Positions 35,268 through 43,749 of a DNA stretch of 64,000 nt are shown here, one piece after another. Numbering within the stretch: the first letter of the stretch is position 1; the number at the start of each line of letters is the position of its first letter. Under the pieces are notes generated by a model that had not been told where the DNA came from, ran no database searches, and saw only the letters and a program-made list of their open reading frames with translations. Source of the DNA: an uncultured Clostridia bacterium (lineage in GTDB: Bacteria > Bacillota > Clostridia > UBA1381 > UBA9506); NCBI GenBank assembly GCA_934438075.1, contig CAKSBF010000002.1, positions 1 through 64,000 on the forward strand, read 5' to 3'. Made by a program: the position numbers and the translations under genes.

Positions 35268-35537
35268 ATGTACGAGGACAAAACATTAGTTTGTAAGGAT
35301 TGTGGTGCAGAATTTGTATTCACAGCCGGAGAGCAGGAATTCTATGCGGAGAAAGGCTTTGAAAACGAGCCGACTCGCTGCAAAGATTGCAGAGCCGCTA
35401 GAAAAGCCAGCCTGAGAGCAAACAGAGAGATGCATACCGCTGTTTGTGCAGAATGCGGGAAAGAGTGCCAGGTTCCGTTTGAACCGAAGGGCGACAGACC
35501 TGTTTACTGCAGCGAGTGCTTTGCGAATCACAGATAA
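35268..35537 (+). CDS. Small zinc-ribbon protein
   Basis: An 89-residue protein with two treble-clef or ribbon units. The first has CKDCGAEFVFTAGEQEFY and then RCKDC; the second has CAECGKECQVPF and YCSECF. Each unit has two CxxC knuckles, eight cysteines in all, enough for two zinc ions. Proteins of this type are common in Clostridia next to translation genes, and their function is unknown; nucleic-acid or protein binding is likely. AAGTGAGGGG precedes the ATG. It has its own terminator and no evident operon partner. Confidence 0.85.
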   Translation: MYEDKTLVCKDCGAEFVFTAGEQEFYAEKGFENEPTRCKDCRAARKASLRANREMHTAVCAECGKECQVPFEPKGDRPVYCSECFANHR

Positions 35538-35593
35538 TCCCCTTACTTTTTGAGGCTTGGATTAGATTGTGTACAAAAGAGTGTCTTCTCGTG

Positions 35594-35625
35594 AAGGATA
35601 CGGCGTGAGCCGTATCCTTTTGTTT
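35594..35625 (+). terminator. Zinc-ribbon gene terminator
   Basis: AAGGATACGGC-GTGA-GCCGTATCCTT followed by TTGTTT. Confidence 0.88.
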
Positions 35626-35666
35626 AGACTTTTCCCGAAATCTTATGAACATTTATTGGAGGAACT

Positions 35667-36128
35667 ATGGCGAATCAAAAAACAGTTGATGAAGTAGAAA
35701 AATTGCTATCTCCGATTGTAGAAAATTACGGTCTTTCTATTTGGGACATAGAATTTGTGAAAGAAGGACCCGACTATTTTTTGCGTGTCTATATTGACAA
35801 GGAAGGCGGCGTGGGAATCGATGATTGCGAAATGGTCAGCCGTGCGTTATCAGACGAACTTGATCGTGTTGACTTGATTGAGCAGGCGTATGTTTTAGAA
35901 ATTTCATCTGCCGGTATGGATCGTCTTTTAAAGTATGAATCGCATTTTACTCGTTATATCGGTGAAATGATAGATATTAAATTGTATGCCCCTCTTTGTG
36001 GTACGAAAGAAATGACGGCAAAGTTATTGGGTTATACAAATGGTATTATTACAGTGGATTATAATGGGCAGGAGCTAACTATTGACCTAGTAAAAACGGT
36101 TAGTGTGCGTCTTGCAGTGATATTTTAA
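35667..36128 (+). CDS. rimP: Ribosome maturation factor RimP
   Basis: A 153-residue factor needed for 30S assembly. Family motifs are LWDIEFVKEG-like IWDIEFVKEGPDYFLRVYID, ISSAGMDRLLK, and a C-terminal SH3-like domain. GGAGGAAC precedes the ATG. It begins the classic rimP-nusA-rnpM-ylxQ-infB-rbfA operon. I see no convincing promoter directly upstream after the terminator at 35594-35625. Confidence 0.95.
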   Translation: MANQKTVDEVEKLLSPIVENYGLSIWDIEFVKEGPDYFLRVYIDKEGGVGIDDCEMVSRALSDELDRVDLIEQAYVLEISSAGMDRLLKYESHFTRYIGEMIDIKLYAPLCGTKEMTAKLLGYTNGIITVDYNGQELTIDLVKTVSVRLAVIF

Positions 36129-36172
36129 GAAAAAGCGCAGCGTGGCGCAGAAAATTTGGAGGGAGCAGCAAA

Positions 36173-37201
36173 ATGAATCAGGAATTTATCTCCGCATTGG
36201 GCGAACTGGCACATCAGAAGAACATGAAAAAGGAAGACCTTTTGGAAACAATAGAGCTTGCCTTAATTGCGGCATATAAGAAAAATTATGGGCATGCACA
36301 AAATGTAACTGTGACTATTGATCGTGAAAATGGAGATATTAAGGTTTGCCAGCAGAAAACGGTTTCAGAAGAGGTGCTTGACGCTAATCTCGAAATTGGC
36401 TTGGCAGAGGCACAGTCGATGGACAAACGTTATGAGATTGGCGATGTTGTCAGCATTGAGGTGACGCCGAGAAATTTTGGAAGAATTGCAGCGCAGACGG
36501 CTAAACAGGTAGTGGTGCAGCGAATCAAAGAAGCGGAGCGGGATAATTTATATGATGCTTATCATAACAGAGAAAATTCTATGATTACCGGTGTAGTTAC
36601 TAAATATGATCGCAGAACAGTAACTGTTCAGGTTTACGGTGATATGGAAGCATATTTGCCATTAAATGAGCAGCTTCCAACGGAACAATATTTACCGGGT
36701 GCAAGAATGAAATTTTATGTTGCTGAAGTAAAAATGATGGGACAAAGCCCGCAGATTATACTTTCCCGTTCACATCCTGGATTGGTGCGCCGTTTGTTTG
36801 AGCAGGAGGTTCCTGAGATTGCTGATGGCGTGGTAGAAATTAAAACGATTGCGAGAGAGGCGGGTTCCAGGACAAAAATTTCCGTCTGTTCCTCCGATTC
36901 TAATGTAGATGCACTCGGATCCTGTGTAGGACCAAAAGGCGCGCGGGTACAGTTAATTTGTGACGAATTGGCGGGAGAGAAAATTGATATTGTAAAATAT
37001 TCAGACGACCCGGCAGAATTCATTTCTGCGGCACTTTCGCCATCGGATGTTGTTAGCGTTGATATTGATGAAGAGGCGCACAGCGCCAGAGTTGTTGTTC
37101 CTGCGCATCAGCTTTCGCTTGCAATAGGTAAAGAGGGTCAAAATGCGCGTCTTGCTGCTAAATTAACCGGATGGAAGATTGACATTAAACCAGAGGTATA
37201 A
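36173..37201 (+). CDS. nusA: Transcription termination/antitermination factor NusA
   Basis: A 342-residue RNA polymerase-binding factor that controls pausing, termination and antitermination. The N-terminal domain binds polymerase (MNQEFISALGELAHQKN). An S1 domain follows (about 135-200, ITGVVTKYDRRTV), then two KH domains with CVGPKGARVQ and AIGKEGQNARLA. It is the short Gram-positive form without the C-terminal acidic repeats of E. coli. Its ribosome site is GGAGGGAG. Confidence 0.96.
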   Translation: MNQEFISALGELAHQKNMKKEDLLETIELALIAAYKKNYGHAQNVTVTIDRENGDIKVCQQKTVSEEVLDANLEIGLAEAQSMDKRYEIGDVVSIEVTPRNFGRIAAQTAKQVVVQRIKEAERDNLYDAYHNRENSMITGVVTKYDRRTVTVQVYGDMEAYLPLNEQLPTEQYLPGARMKFYVAEVKMMGQSPQIILSRSHPGLVRRLFEQEVPEIADGVVEIKTIAREAGSRTKISVCSSDSNVDALGSCVGPKGARVQLICDELAGEKIDIVKYSDDPAEFISAALSPSDVVSVDIDEEAHSARVVVPAHQLSLAIGKEGQNARLAAKLTGWKIDIKPEV

Positions 37202-37239
37202 TATTTTTTAAAGAATAGTCAAAAGGAGCGGATTTTTTT

Positions 37240-37494
37240 ATGAAGTCACATATCCCGATGCGTGAATGTGTTTGCTGTGGGAAAAAGGCACCTAAGCGGG
37301 AAATGTTGCGATTTGTAAGAAAAGACGGAAAAATTTTCTTTGACTCGGAAGGAAAGCAGTCGGGGCGTGGCGCATATTTATGTACCGGTGACGATTGCCG
37401 GCAATTGCTGATAAAACATAAGCGTCTGAACCGGGCATTTCGACAAAACATAACCTGGGAAGAATATCAACGGATTGCGGAGGAAATGCGATGA
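37240..37494 (+). CDS. rnpM: RnpM/YlxR family protein
   Basis: An 84-residue DUF448 protein. YlxR homologues bind RNA, and in B. subtilis one (RnpM) is reported to bind the RNase P RNA. The conserved core is visible: PMRECVCCGKKAPKREMLRF, the basic GRGAYLC loop, and the CxxC pair. It overlaps ylxQ by four bases and sits between nusA and infB as usual. Confidence 0.93.
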   Translation: MKSHIPMRECVCCGKKAPKREMLRFVRKDGKIFFDSEGKQSGRGAYLCTGDDCRQLLIKHKRLNRAFRQNITWEEYQRIAEEMR

Positions 37495-37817
37495 ATCATT
37501 TACTGCATTTTATTGGTATTGCCTATCGGGCAGGCAAGGTCAAAAAGGGTGCATTTCTGACCGAAAAGGCAATAAAAGATGGTTCTGCGCTTTTGGTACT
37601 TTTGGCAGGAGATACTTCGGAGAGCACGAAGGATAAATTTATCAGCCAATGTAAATACTACGGGGTGAAATGCTTTGAGGCAGAAAGCAAAAAAATGCTC
37701 GGGGCAGTTACCGGAGGTGGAGATAACCGCAGCGTGTTGGCGATAACGGATGAAGGATTTGCAAAGAGAACTGCAGAGTTGCTGTTACAGCTTCAGATAG
37801 TGCCGTTTACAGAGTAA
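37491..37817 (+). CDS. YlxQ, L7Ae-family ribosomal/RNA-binding protein
   Basis: A 108-residue L7Ae/L30e/S12e/Gadd45-fold protein related to YlxQ, a kink-turn RNA binder. The N-terminus LLHFIGIAYRAGKVKKG and the LVLLAGDTSESTKDK segment are characteristic. Its role is probably in ribosome assembly or RNA binding, but this is not proven. It is translationally coupled to rnpM by an ATGA overlap and followed after 90 bases by infB. Confidence 0.92.
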   Translation: MNHLLHFIGIAYRAGKVKKGAFLTEKAIKDGSALLVLLAGDTSESTKDKFISQCKYYGVKCFEAESKKMLGAVTGGGDNRSVLAITDEGFAKRTAELLLQLQIVPFTE

Positions 37818-37907
37818 AATATCCGGAGACGGTGAGCTGATGGGAAGATGAGCGGTGTGATGCCGCATTACATAGAGACAGGTTAAATTTTCGGAGGTGG
37901 CGACTAT

Positions 37908-40364
37908 ATGTCAAAGATGAGAGTACACGAGCTTGCGAAGGAACTGGATTTTAATTCAAAGGAATTAATTGCATTGCTCGACGGGTATGGTTTCCCGATA
38001 AAAAATCATATGAGTATGTTGGAGCAGGAGGAATTGGATATTATTTTTGAAACGCTTACGCAGCGTTATGACAAAAAAATTGATATCCCTCTGTTTGCAG
38101 AAGGAAAAAAGGTAGATATGCCAATGAAAAAGGCTGCTTCCGGCAAGAAAGAAGTTGAGAAAGCTTCTGACTCAGAGAAAGAGCAAAAAGAGCAGAAGGC
38201 CGAACAGAAAAAGCCGGAGGAAGTAAAACCTGCCGCACCGAAGGAAGAAAAGTCCGAATCAAAAGAGGAAAATAAACCACAGGTATCTGCACCTAAAAAA
38301 GAAAAGCAGAAAAAGATGCATCAGCCCAAAGCAGAGCGTCCGAAAATGAAAACCTTGGAGCGCAAGGAAGTGGATGATTCGGAAATCATTACTACAGAAC
38401 CTGTACAGCGTAATGTGCGCCATGTTGATACTCGTCAGTCAATTGTTGATTTAAATAAATTAGAAGATGAGAAAATAGAGGAACTTGTTCCTACCAATGT
38501 AAAGGATGACTCCATTAAAAAGCAGAAACTGAAAAAAGGTAGCGGACGTTTGAAAGATAATGCAAAAATCAGCAAAAATGCTCCTGTGAAAGAGCAGAAA
38601 GTGAAACAGGAGAAGAAAAAGGTGCTTATTCCGGATGAAATTTCTGTTGGGGAGCTTGCTGAGCGGTTGGAGGTTCCGGCAACAGAAGTAATTAAAAAGC
38701 TGATGACGCTTGGCATTATGGCTGCAATCAGTCAGACGATAGATTTTGATATTGCATCTTTAATTGCAGAGGATTTGGGAGCGGACGTAGAAAAAGAGAT
38801 TATTCTCTCTGATGAGGATATTTTGTTTGATGACTTCGAAGATTCGGAAGAATCTTTGGAAACCCGTTCGCCGGTTGTGGTTGTTATGGGACACGTTGAC
38901 CATGGTAAAACTTCACTTTTGGATGCAATTCGTTCTACTAATGTAACTGATACAGAAGCTGGCGGCATCACGCAGCACATAGGTGCACATAGGGTTCGTG
39001 TACGAGATAAAAAGATTACATTCCTGGATACACCGGGTCACGAAGCTTTCACTGCAATGCGCGCACGCGGTGCGCAAGTTACGGACATTGCTATTCTGGT
39101 AGTTGCGGCAGATGACGGTATTATGCCTCAGACTGTTGAAGCAATTAACCATGCGAAAGCGGCAAATGTTAGTATTATTGTAGCAATTAATAAAATTGAT
39201 AAAGAAGGAGCAAACCCCGATAAAATTAAACAGGAATTGACAGAATATGAATTAATTCCTGAAGATTGGGGCGGCGACACCATTTGTGTTGAGGTTTCTG
39301 CAAAGAAAAAGCAGAACATTGACGGCTTGCTTGAAATGGTTCTTTTGGTAGCTGAAATGCGCGATTTAAAGGCAAACCCGAACCGAAAAGCAAAAGGTAC
39401 TGTTATAGAGGCGAAACTTGATAAGGGACGCGGACCGGTTGCTACTGTTTTGGTACAAAACGGTACACTGCGTGTCGGAGATACAATTGTCGCAGGTACG
39501 GCTATGGGCCATATCCGTGCAATGCTTGATGATAAAGGTAAGCGGATTAAAAAAGCAGGACCGTCTGTCCCTGTTGAGATCTTGGGCTTAAACGAAGTGC
39601 CTGATGGCGGCGATTTGTTTTATGTTGTTGAAGATGAGAAAATGGCAAAAAATGTAATTGAAAAGAGGAAGCAACAACTTAAGGATGAGCGTCTGAATCT
39701 GAGGACTGCCGTTACCTTAGACGATTTGTTTGATCGTATTAAAGAAGGCGAGATGAAGGAGCTTGACATCATTGTGAAAGCGGATGTACAGGGCTCGGTG
39801 GAAGCAGTCCGCCAGTCTCTTGAAAAGCTTTCTAATGAAGAAGTTCGTGTAAAGGTTATCCATGGTGGTGTTGGTGCGATTAATGAATCAGATGTTATGC
39901 TTGCATCGGCATCAGGCGCGATTGTAGTTGGCTTTAATGTTCGTCCGGATGCGGGCGCTGCGGCTTCAGCAGAACGGCAGGGTGTTGACATTCGTTTGTA
40001 TCGCGTTATTTACACTGCTATTGAAGAAATTGAAGCGGCAATGAAGGGTATGCTTGAGCCTACTTTCAAGGAAGTGGTAACCGGGCACGCGGAAATTCGT
40101 CAAACCTTTAAAGTGTCCAGCGTAGGAACGATTGCCGGCTGCTATGTAACAGACGGCAATATTCAGAGAAATTCTCAGGTACGTATTGTGCGTGACGGTA
40201 TTGTAGTTTACGAGGGAATGCTGGCATCTTTAAAACGCTTTAAGGATGATGTAAAGGAAGTAAATTCAGGTTACGAATGTGGTCTGAGTATTGAGAATTA
40301 TAATGATATCAAAGAGGGCGATGTTGTCGAGGGCTTTAATATGGTGGAGGTAGCTCCGAAATAA
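37908..40364 (+). CDS. infB: Translation initiation factor IF-2
   Basis: An 818-residue GTPase that brings initiator tRNA to the 30S subunit. The N-terminus has an IF2N domain (MRVHELAKELDFNSKELI), then a highly charged, Lys/Glu-rich linker (about 70-230) and a second IF2N domain (about 245-295). The G domain starts near residue 327 with GHVDHGKTSLL and includes DTPGHEAF and NKID. The C-terminal domains bind fMet-tRNA. The ribosome site is GGAGGTGG. No internal start for a short IF-2 form was checked in detail. Confidence 0.96.
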   Translation: MSKMRVHELAKELDFNSKELIALLDGYGFPIKNHMSMLEQEELDIIFETLTQRYDKKIDIPLFAEGKKVDMPMKKAASGKKEVEKASDSEKEQKEQKAEQKKPEEVKPAAPKEEKSESKEENKPQVSAPKKEKQKKMHQPKAERPKMKTLERKEVDDSEIITTEPVQRNVRHVDTRQSIVDLNKLEDEKIEELVPTNVKDDSIKKQKLKKGSGRLKDNAKISKNAPVKEQKVKQEKKKVLIPDEISVGELAERLEVPATEVIKKLMTLGIMAAISQTIDFDIASLIAEDLGADVEKEIILSDEDILFDDFEDSEESLETRSPVVVVMGHVDHGKTSLLDAIRSTNVTDTEAGGITQHIGAHRVRVRDKKITFLDTPGHEAFTAMRARGAQVTDIAILVVAADDGIMPQTVEAINHAKAANVSIIVAINKIDKEGANPDKIKQELTEYELIPEDWGGDTICVEVSAKKKQNIDGLLEMVLLVAEMRDLKANPNRKAKGTVIEAKLDKGRGPVATVLVQNGTLRVGDTIVAGTAMGHIRAMLDDKGKRIKKAGPSVPVEILGLNEVPDGGDLFYVVEDEKMAKNVIEKRKQQLKDERLNLRTAVTLDDLFDRIKEGEMKELDIIVKADVQGSVEAVRQSLEKLSNEEVRVKVIHGGVGAINESDVMLASASGAIVVGFNVRPDAGAAASAERQGVDIRLYRVIYTAIEEIEAAMKGMLEPTFKEVVTGHAEIRQTFKVSSVGTIAGCYVTDGNIQRNSQVRIVRDGIVVYEGMLASLKRFKDDVKEVNSGYECGLSIENYNDIKEGDVVEGFNMVEVAPK

Positions 40365-40401
40365 GCCGCATGATAACGCAACAATTGAGAATACTATAAA
40401 A

Positions 40402-40471
40402 AGGGGCAAAAACAGCTTGCATTTTGAGTTTGCTGCGGCAGTCTTAAAAATTAGTAAGAAGTTTTGCCCCT
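40402..40471 (+). other. Structured spacer between infB and rbfA
   Basis: AGGGGCAAAA (40402-40411) and TTTTGCCCCT (40462-40471) are exact complements that close a 50-base internal segment with a further GC-containing stem. No T-run follows. It may be an RNA processing site or a regulatory element for rbfA; that function is inferred. Confidence 0.5.
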
Positions 40472-40501
40472 AACGCGTATATTTTGAAGGAGGAGACCGT
40501 T

Positions 40502-40861
40502 GTGGCAGCAAACAGAATCAATCGTATCAACGAGGAAATGAAAAGAGAAATGGGTGCGATTTTACGCGAATTAAAGGATCCGCGGATTCCGCTTATGACC
40601 AGCGTTGTCGCGGCGGAGGTTACGCAGGATTTGCGATATGCAAAAATATATGTTAGTGTTCTTGGTAATGAAGAGGTGCAAAAGGAAGCTTTGATGGGAT
40701 TAAAAAAAGCGTCCGGTTTTGTACGCCGTGAGGTTGGAAAGAGACTAAATTTACGTATTACTCCCGAAATTCAGTTTGCGCTGGATCATTCTATTGAGCA
40801 CGGCGCTTATATCAACGAATTGCTGGCGCGCGCACAGCATGGCGGCAAGGGGGAATCGTGA
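40502..40861 (+). CDS. rbfA: Ribosome-binding factor A
   Basis: A 119-residue KH-like protein needed for 16S rRNA maturation and cold growth. Signature stretches are INEEMKREMGAILRELKDPRI, split here by the usual turn, TQDLRYAKIYVSV and FVRREVGKRLNLRITPE. The start GTG at 40502 has AAGGAGGAG about eight bases upstream; the TTG at 40484 is itself within that site. Its stop shares one base with the nrnA start. Confidence 0.94.
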   Translation: MAANRINRINEEMKREMGAILRELKDPRIPLMTSVVAAEVTQDLRYAKIYVSVLGNEEVQKEALMGLKKASGFVRREVGKRLNLRITPEIQFALDHSIEHGAYINELLARAQHGGKGES

Positions 40862-41826
40862 TGAATGAATTGAATCAAATTGTACAAAAATTATTGGACG
40901 CAAAGCAGGTGGCTATTTTTACCCACCTGAACCCGGATGGAGATGCTCTGGGTTCTGCCTTTGCGTCCAAGGCTGTTTTAGAGGATGTTGGAATTGCGGC
41001 AGAGGTTTGGCTTTTGGAGGAGATTCCTGAGAAATTTTCTTATCTGGATTCGGGATATCGTGTGTGGAGTGAAAACGCTGCAACAACTGCAGATACATCA
41101 CTTTGCGTAGACTGCGGTGCAGAAGCACGTTTGGGAAAACTTGCGTCGCTTTACCTTTCTGTTCCCAATAAGCTGTGTATAGATCATCACCTGTCAAATG
41201 ATTCATTTGCTGATATTGTGTATCGCAAACCGGAGGCTGCTGCAAATGCGGAATTAATTTATGAGATGGCAAAAAAGATGATAGATGTTTTGCCGATGGC
41301 AGCAAGAGTTGCGATCTATACCGGTTTGTCTACGGACACGGGACATTTTAAATATTCCAATGTGACTGAAAATACATTTTTGGTTGCGGCTGCATTAATG
41401 AAGGAGGGCTTGGATGCTCGAAGCATCACAATGAGACTTTACGATACCGTAAAACGTGAAAAATATCTTTTTATGGGTGAGGCAGCAAAGCGTGTGGAGT
41501 TTTATGCCGATGGAAGGGTTGCTGTTTTGCGCTGTCCGGATTCCTTTTTGAAGGAATATGGCGTAAAACATGAAGATGTAGAAGAGTTGCCGAATATGGC
41601 GTGCGGATTTGCGGGTGTTTTGCTGAGTGTTTTGGTAAAGGATAACATAGAGAGTGGTTTAAAATACAGTCTGCGCGGCAGAGAAGTTTTAGACTTATCG
41701 AAGCTTGCTGAGCGTTTTGGCGGCGGCGGACATAAAAATGCGGCAGCGTTTGTTTCTCAGTCGGATTGCGATGAAGTAATTAAAGAATTGGTGCGTTTAG
41801 CAGAAGAGGAGTTTGCAGATGTTTGA
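40861..41826 (+). CDS. nrnA: DHH-family phosphoesterase NrnA
   Basis: A 321-residue DHH/DHHA1 protein of the NrnA type: an oligoribonuclease that also removes the 3'-phosphate of pAp. The metal motifs are THLNPDGDALGS, CVDCGA and the DHH box IDHHLSNDSFAD. DTGHFKYSN follows, and the C-terminal DHHA1 substrate motif is FGGGGHKNAAAF. Its position after rbfA is conserved in Firmicutes. The ATG at 40861 has AAGGGGG seven bases upstream; rnhA overlaps its 3' end by eight bases. Confidence 0.93.
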   Translation: MNELNQIVQKLLDAKQVAIFTHLNPDGDALGSAFASKAVLEDVGIAAEVWLLEEIPEKFSYLDSGYRVWSENAATTADTSLCVDCGAEARLGKLASLYLSVPNKLCIDHHLSNDSFADIVYRKPEAAANAELIYEMAKKMIDVLPMAARVAIYTGLSTDTGHFKYSNVTENTFLVAAALMKEGLDARSITMRLYDTVKREKYLFMGEAAKRVEFYADGRVAVLRCPDSFLKEYGVKHEDVEELPNMACGFAGVLLSVLVKDNIESGLKYSLRGREVLDLSKLAERFGGGGHKNAAAFVSQSDCDEVIKELVRLAEEEFADV

Positions 41827-42298
41827 CAGCGGTTTGAAAACGGTGGAGCTGTTTACGGACGGCGCATGCAGTGGAAACCCGGGAAAGGGCGGATACGGTG
41901 CCATTTTACGCTATAAGGGAAAATCCAAGGAATTTTCAGAGGGATTTCGTAGGACAACAAACAATCGCATGGAGATTTTGGCAGTAATTGTTGGTTTGGA
42001 AGCGCTTAATGAGCCGTGTAATGTTTCGGTTTTTTCTGACAGCAAATATGTCGTTGATGCCATCAATCAGGGATGGGTTTATAAATGGGAGGCAAAGGGT
42101 TGGATGCGTACGCCGAAGGAGCCGGCGCTAAATGTTGACTTATGGGAACGGCTTCTAGTGCTTTTAGAGGAGCATAATGTAGAATTTAACTGGGTAAAGG
42201 GACATAACGGGCACCCGGAAAATGAACGTTGTGACCATTTGGCAGTTACAGCGGCGGCGGGAGAACAGTTATCAGAAGATGAAGAGTATAATGGCTAG
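41819..42298 (+). CDS. rnhA: Ribonuclease HI
   Basis: A 159-residue RNase H1 that cuts RNA in RNA-DNA hybrids. The DEDD residues are in FTDGACSGNPGKGG, NRMEILAV, FSDSKYVVDAI and ENERCDHLA. The basic protrusion (VYKWEAKGWMR) typical of E. coli RNase HI is present, which is less usual among Firmicutes RNase H proteins. The ATG at 41819 lies within nrnA, preceded by GAGGAG. Confidence 0.93.
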   Translation: MFDSGLKTVELFTDGACSGNPGKGGYGAILRYKGKSKEFSEGFRRTTNNRMEILAVIVGLEALNEPCNVSVFSDSKYVVDAINQGWVYKWEAKGWMRTPKEPALNVDLWERLLVLLEEHNVEFNWVKGHNGHPENERCDHLAVTAAAGEQLSEDEEYNG

Positions 42299-42342
42299 CA
42301 GTATAACGAATAAGAGGGTTACATACGGAAGAGGATGGTAGA

Positions 42343-43104
42343 ATGTTGTTTGATACGCATGCACATTTGGATGATGCGCGGTTTGATGAAGACAGGGACA
42401 GCGTAATTGCTCGTTTGCAGGAGGAAGGTATATCGCTGGTTGTAAATGTTGGGGCAGATATGGAATCAAGCCGTTCAAGTGTTGATCTTGCGAAAAAATA
42501 TAGCTTTATTTATGCGGCAGTTGGGGTGCATCCTGACGAAACGGGGGTTTTAACGGAAAAGGATATGGATGAGCTGAAAGCGCTGAGCCGATGGGACAAG
42601 GTGGTTGCGATTGGAGAAATCGGTTTGGATTATCACAATAATGGGGCACCGAAAGAGGTGCAGAAGCGATGGTTTCAGCGCCAGCTTTCTTTGGCGCGGG
42701 AATTGAATATGCCTTATATCATTCATGACCGGGATGCACACGGCGATACGCTTGCTATTTTAAAGGAAACCGGTTATTTTAACGGGGTTTTGCACTGTTT
42801 TTCAGGTAGTGCAGAAATGGCGAAGGAAGTAGTAAAGCTCGGAATGATGGTTTCTTTTGCCGGGCCGGTAACATTTAAAAATGCACCGAAAACAAAAGAG
42901 GCGGCGAAAGCTGTGCCTTTGGAACGGCTTATGGTAGAGACAGATTCGCCTTATCTTTCGCCGGAGCCGTATCGTGGCAAAAGAAATGATTCTTCGCGCG
43001 TGAGGTTTGTAGCAGAGGAAATTGCACGGCTGCATGGAATTAGCTTGGAGGAAGCGGCGCATATTACAATGGAAAACGGAAAAAGATTCTTTCACATTGT
43101 GTGA
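42343..43104 (+). CDS. tatD: TatD family metal-dependent hydrolase
   Basis: A 253-residue TIM-barrel hydrolase of the TatD/YcfH family, associated with 3'-5' DNA/RNA exonuclease or DNA-repair roles. Metal ligands are FDTHAHLDD near the start, IGEIGLDYH, the HDRDAH segment, LHCFSG and the final VETDSPYLSPEP. The ribosome site is GAAGAGG. The next gene, a radical SAM protein, begins 22 bases later, and this pair recurs in other genomes. Confidence 0.93.
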   Translation: MLFDTHAHLDDARFDEDRDSVIARLQEEGISLVVNVGADMESSRSSVDLAKKYSFIYAAVGVHPDETGVLTEKDMDELKALSRWDKVVAIGEIGLDYHNNGAPKEVQKRWFQRQLSLARELNMPYIIHDRDAHGDTLAILKETGYFNGVLHCFSGSAEMAKEVVKLGMMVSFAGPVTFKNAPKTKEAAKAVPLERLMVETDSPYLSPEPYRGKRNDSSRVRFVAEEIARLHGISLEEAAHITMENGKRFFHIV

Positions 43105-43126
43105 TAGAGATTTGGAGATGATAAGA

Positions 43127-43726
43127 ATGACGATATGTTATGTTTTGGGAGATGAACTCTACATTAATCTGACAAACCGTTGCACCAATCGCTGTAGCTT
43201 TTGTGTACGCGATACTGATTGCGGGATTTCTGATGATGTGGATTTATGGATTGACAGGGAGCCGACAGCTGAGGAGGTCATTGCAGATATTAAGAAATTT
43301 GATCCGTCTAAGTATAGGGAAGTTGTTTTTTGCGGTTATGGCGAGCCGATGATTCGTATTGACGAGCTGCTTGCTGCTGCGAAGTTTATTAAAGAAAATT
43401 ATAATATTCCCATTCGCATCAATACCAATGGGCATGCAAATCGTATTCACGGCAGAGATGTGACGCCGGAACTCAAGGGATTGATTGACACGGTTTCTAT
43501 TAGCTTAAATGCAAAGGACAGAGAGCAGTACCGAAAGCTGTGCCACTGTGATTTTGGCGCAGAGGGCTATGACGAAATGATAGAATTTACAAAAAAGTGT
43601 AAAAAAGTAATACCGCACGTAATACTTTCTGTTGTAGATGTGATTCCTAAGGCAGATATTGAGGAGTGCCGCAAAACAGCAGAAAGTTTGGGTGTTGTCT
43701 TTCGGGTACGTGAAATGATACAGTAG
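43127..43726 (+). CDS. TatD-associated radical SAM protein
   Basis: A 199-residue radical SAM protein. The [4Fe-4S] motif is C19-x3-C23-x2-C26 in CTNRCSFC, followed by FCGYGEPMIR (the GGEP-like SAM motif) and INTNGHANR. It matches the family named for its constant position beside tatD; no reaction has been assigned to it that I know of. The protein is compact and lacks extra iron-sulfur domains. I chose the ATG at 43127, with TGGAG about nine bases upstream. The ATG at 43118 lies too close to that site. Confidence 0.88.
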   Translation: MTICYVLGDELYINLTNRCTNRCSFCVRDTDCGISDDVDLWIDREPTAEEVIADIKKFDPSKYREVVFCGYGEPMIRIDELLAAAKFIKENYNIPIRINTNGHANRIHGRDVTPELKGLIDTVSISLNAKDREQYRKLCHCDFGAEGYDEMIEFTKKCKKVIPHVILSVVDVIPKADIEECRKTAESLGVVFRVREMIQ

Positions 43727-43749
43727 AAATAACGATAGGAGCGATAAAA

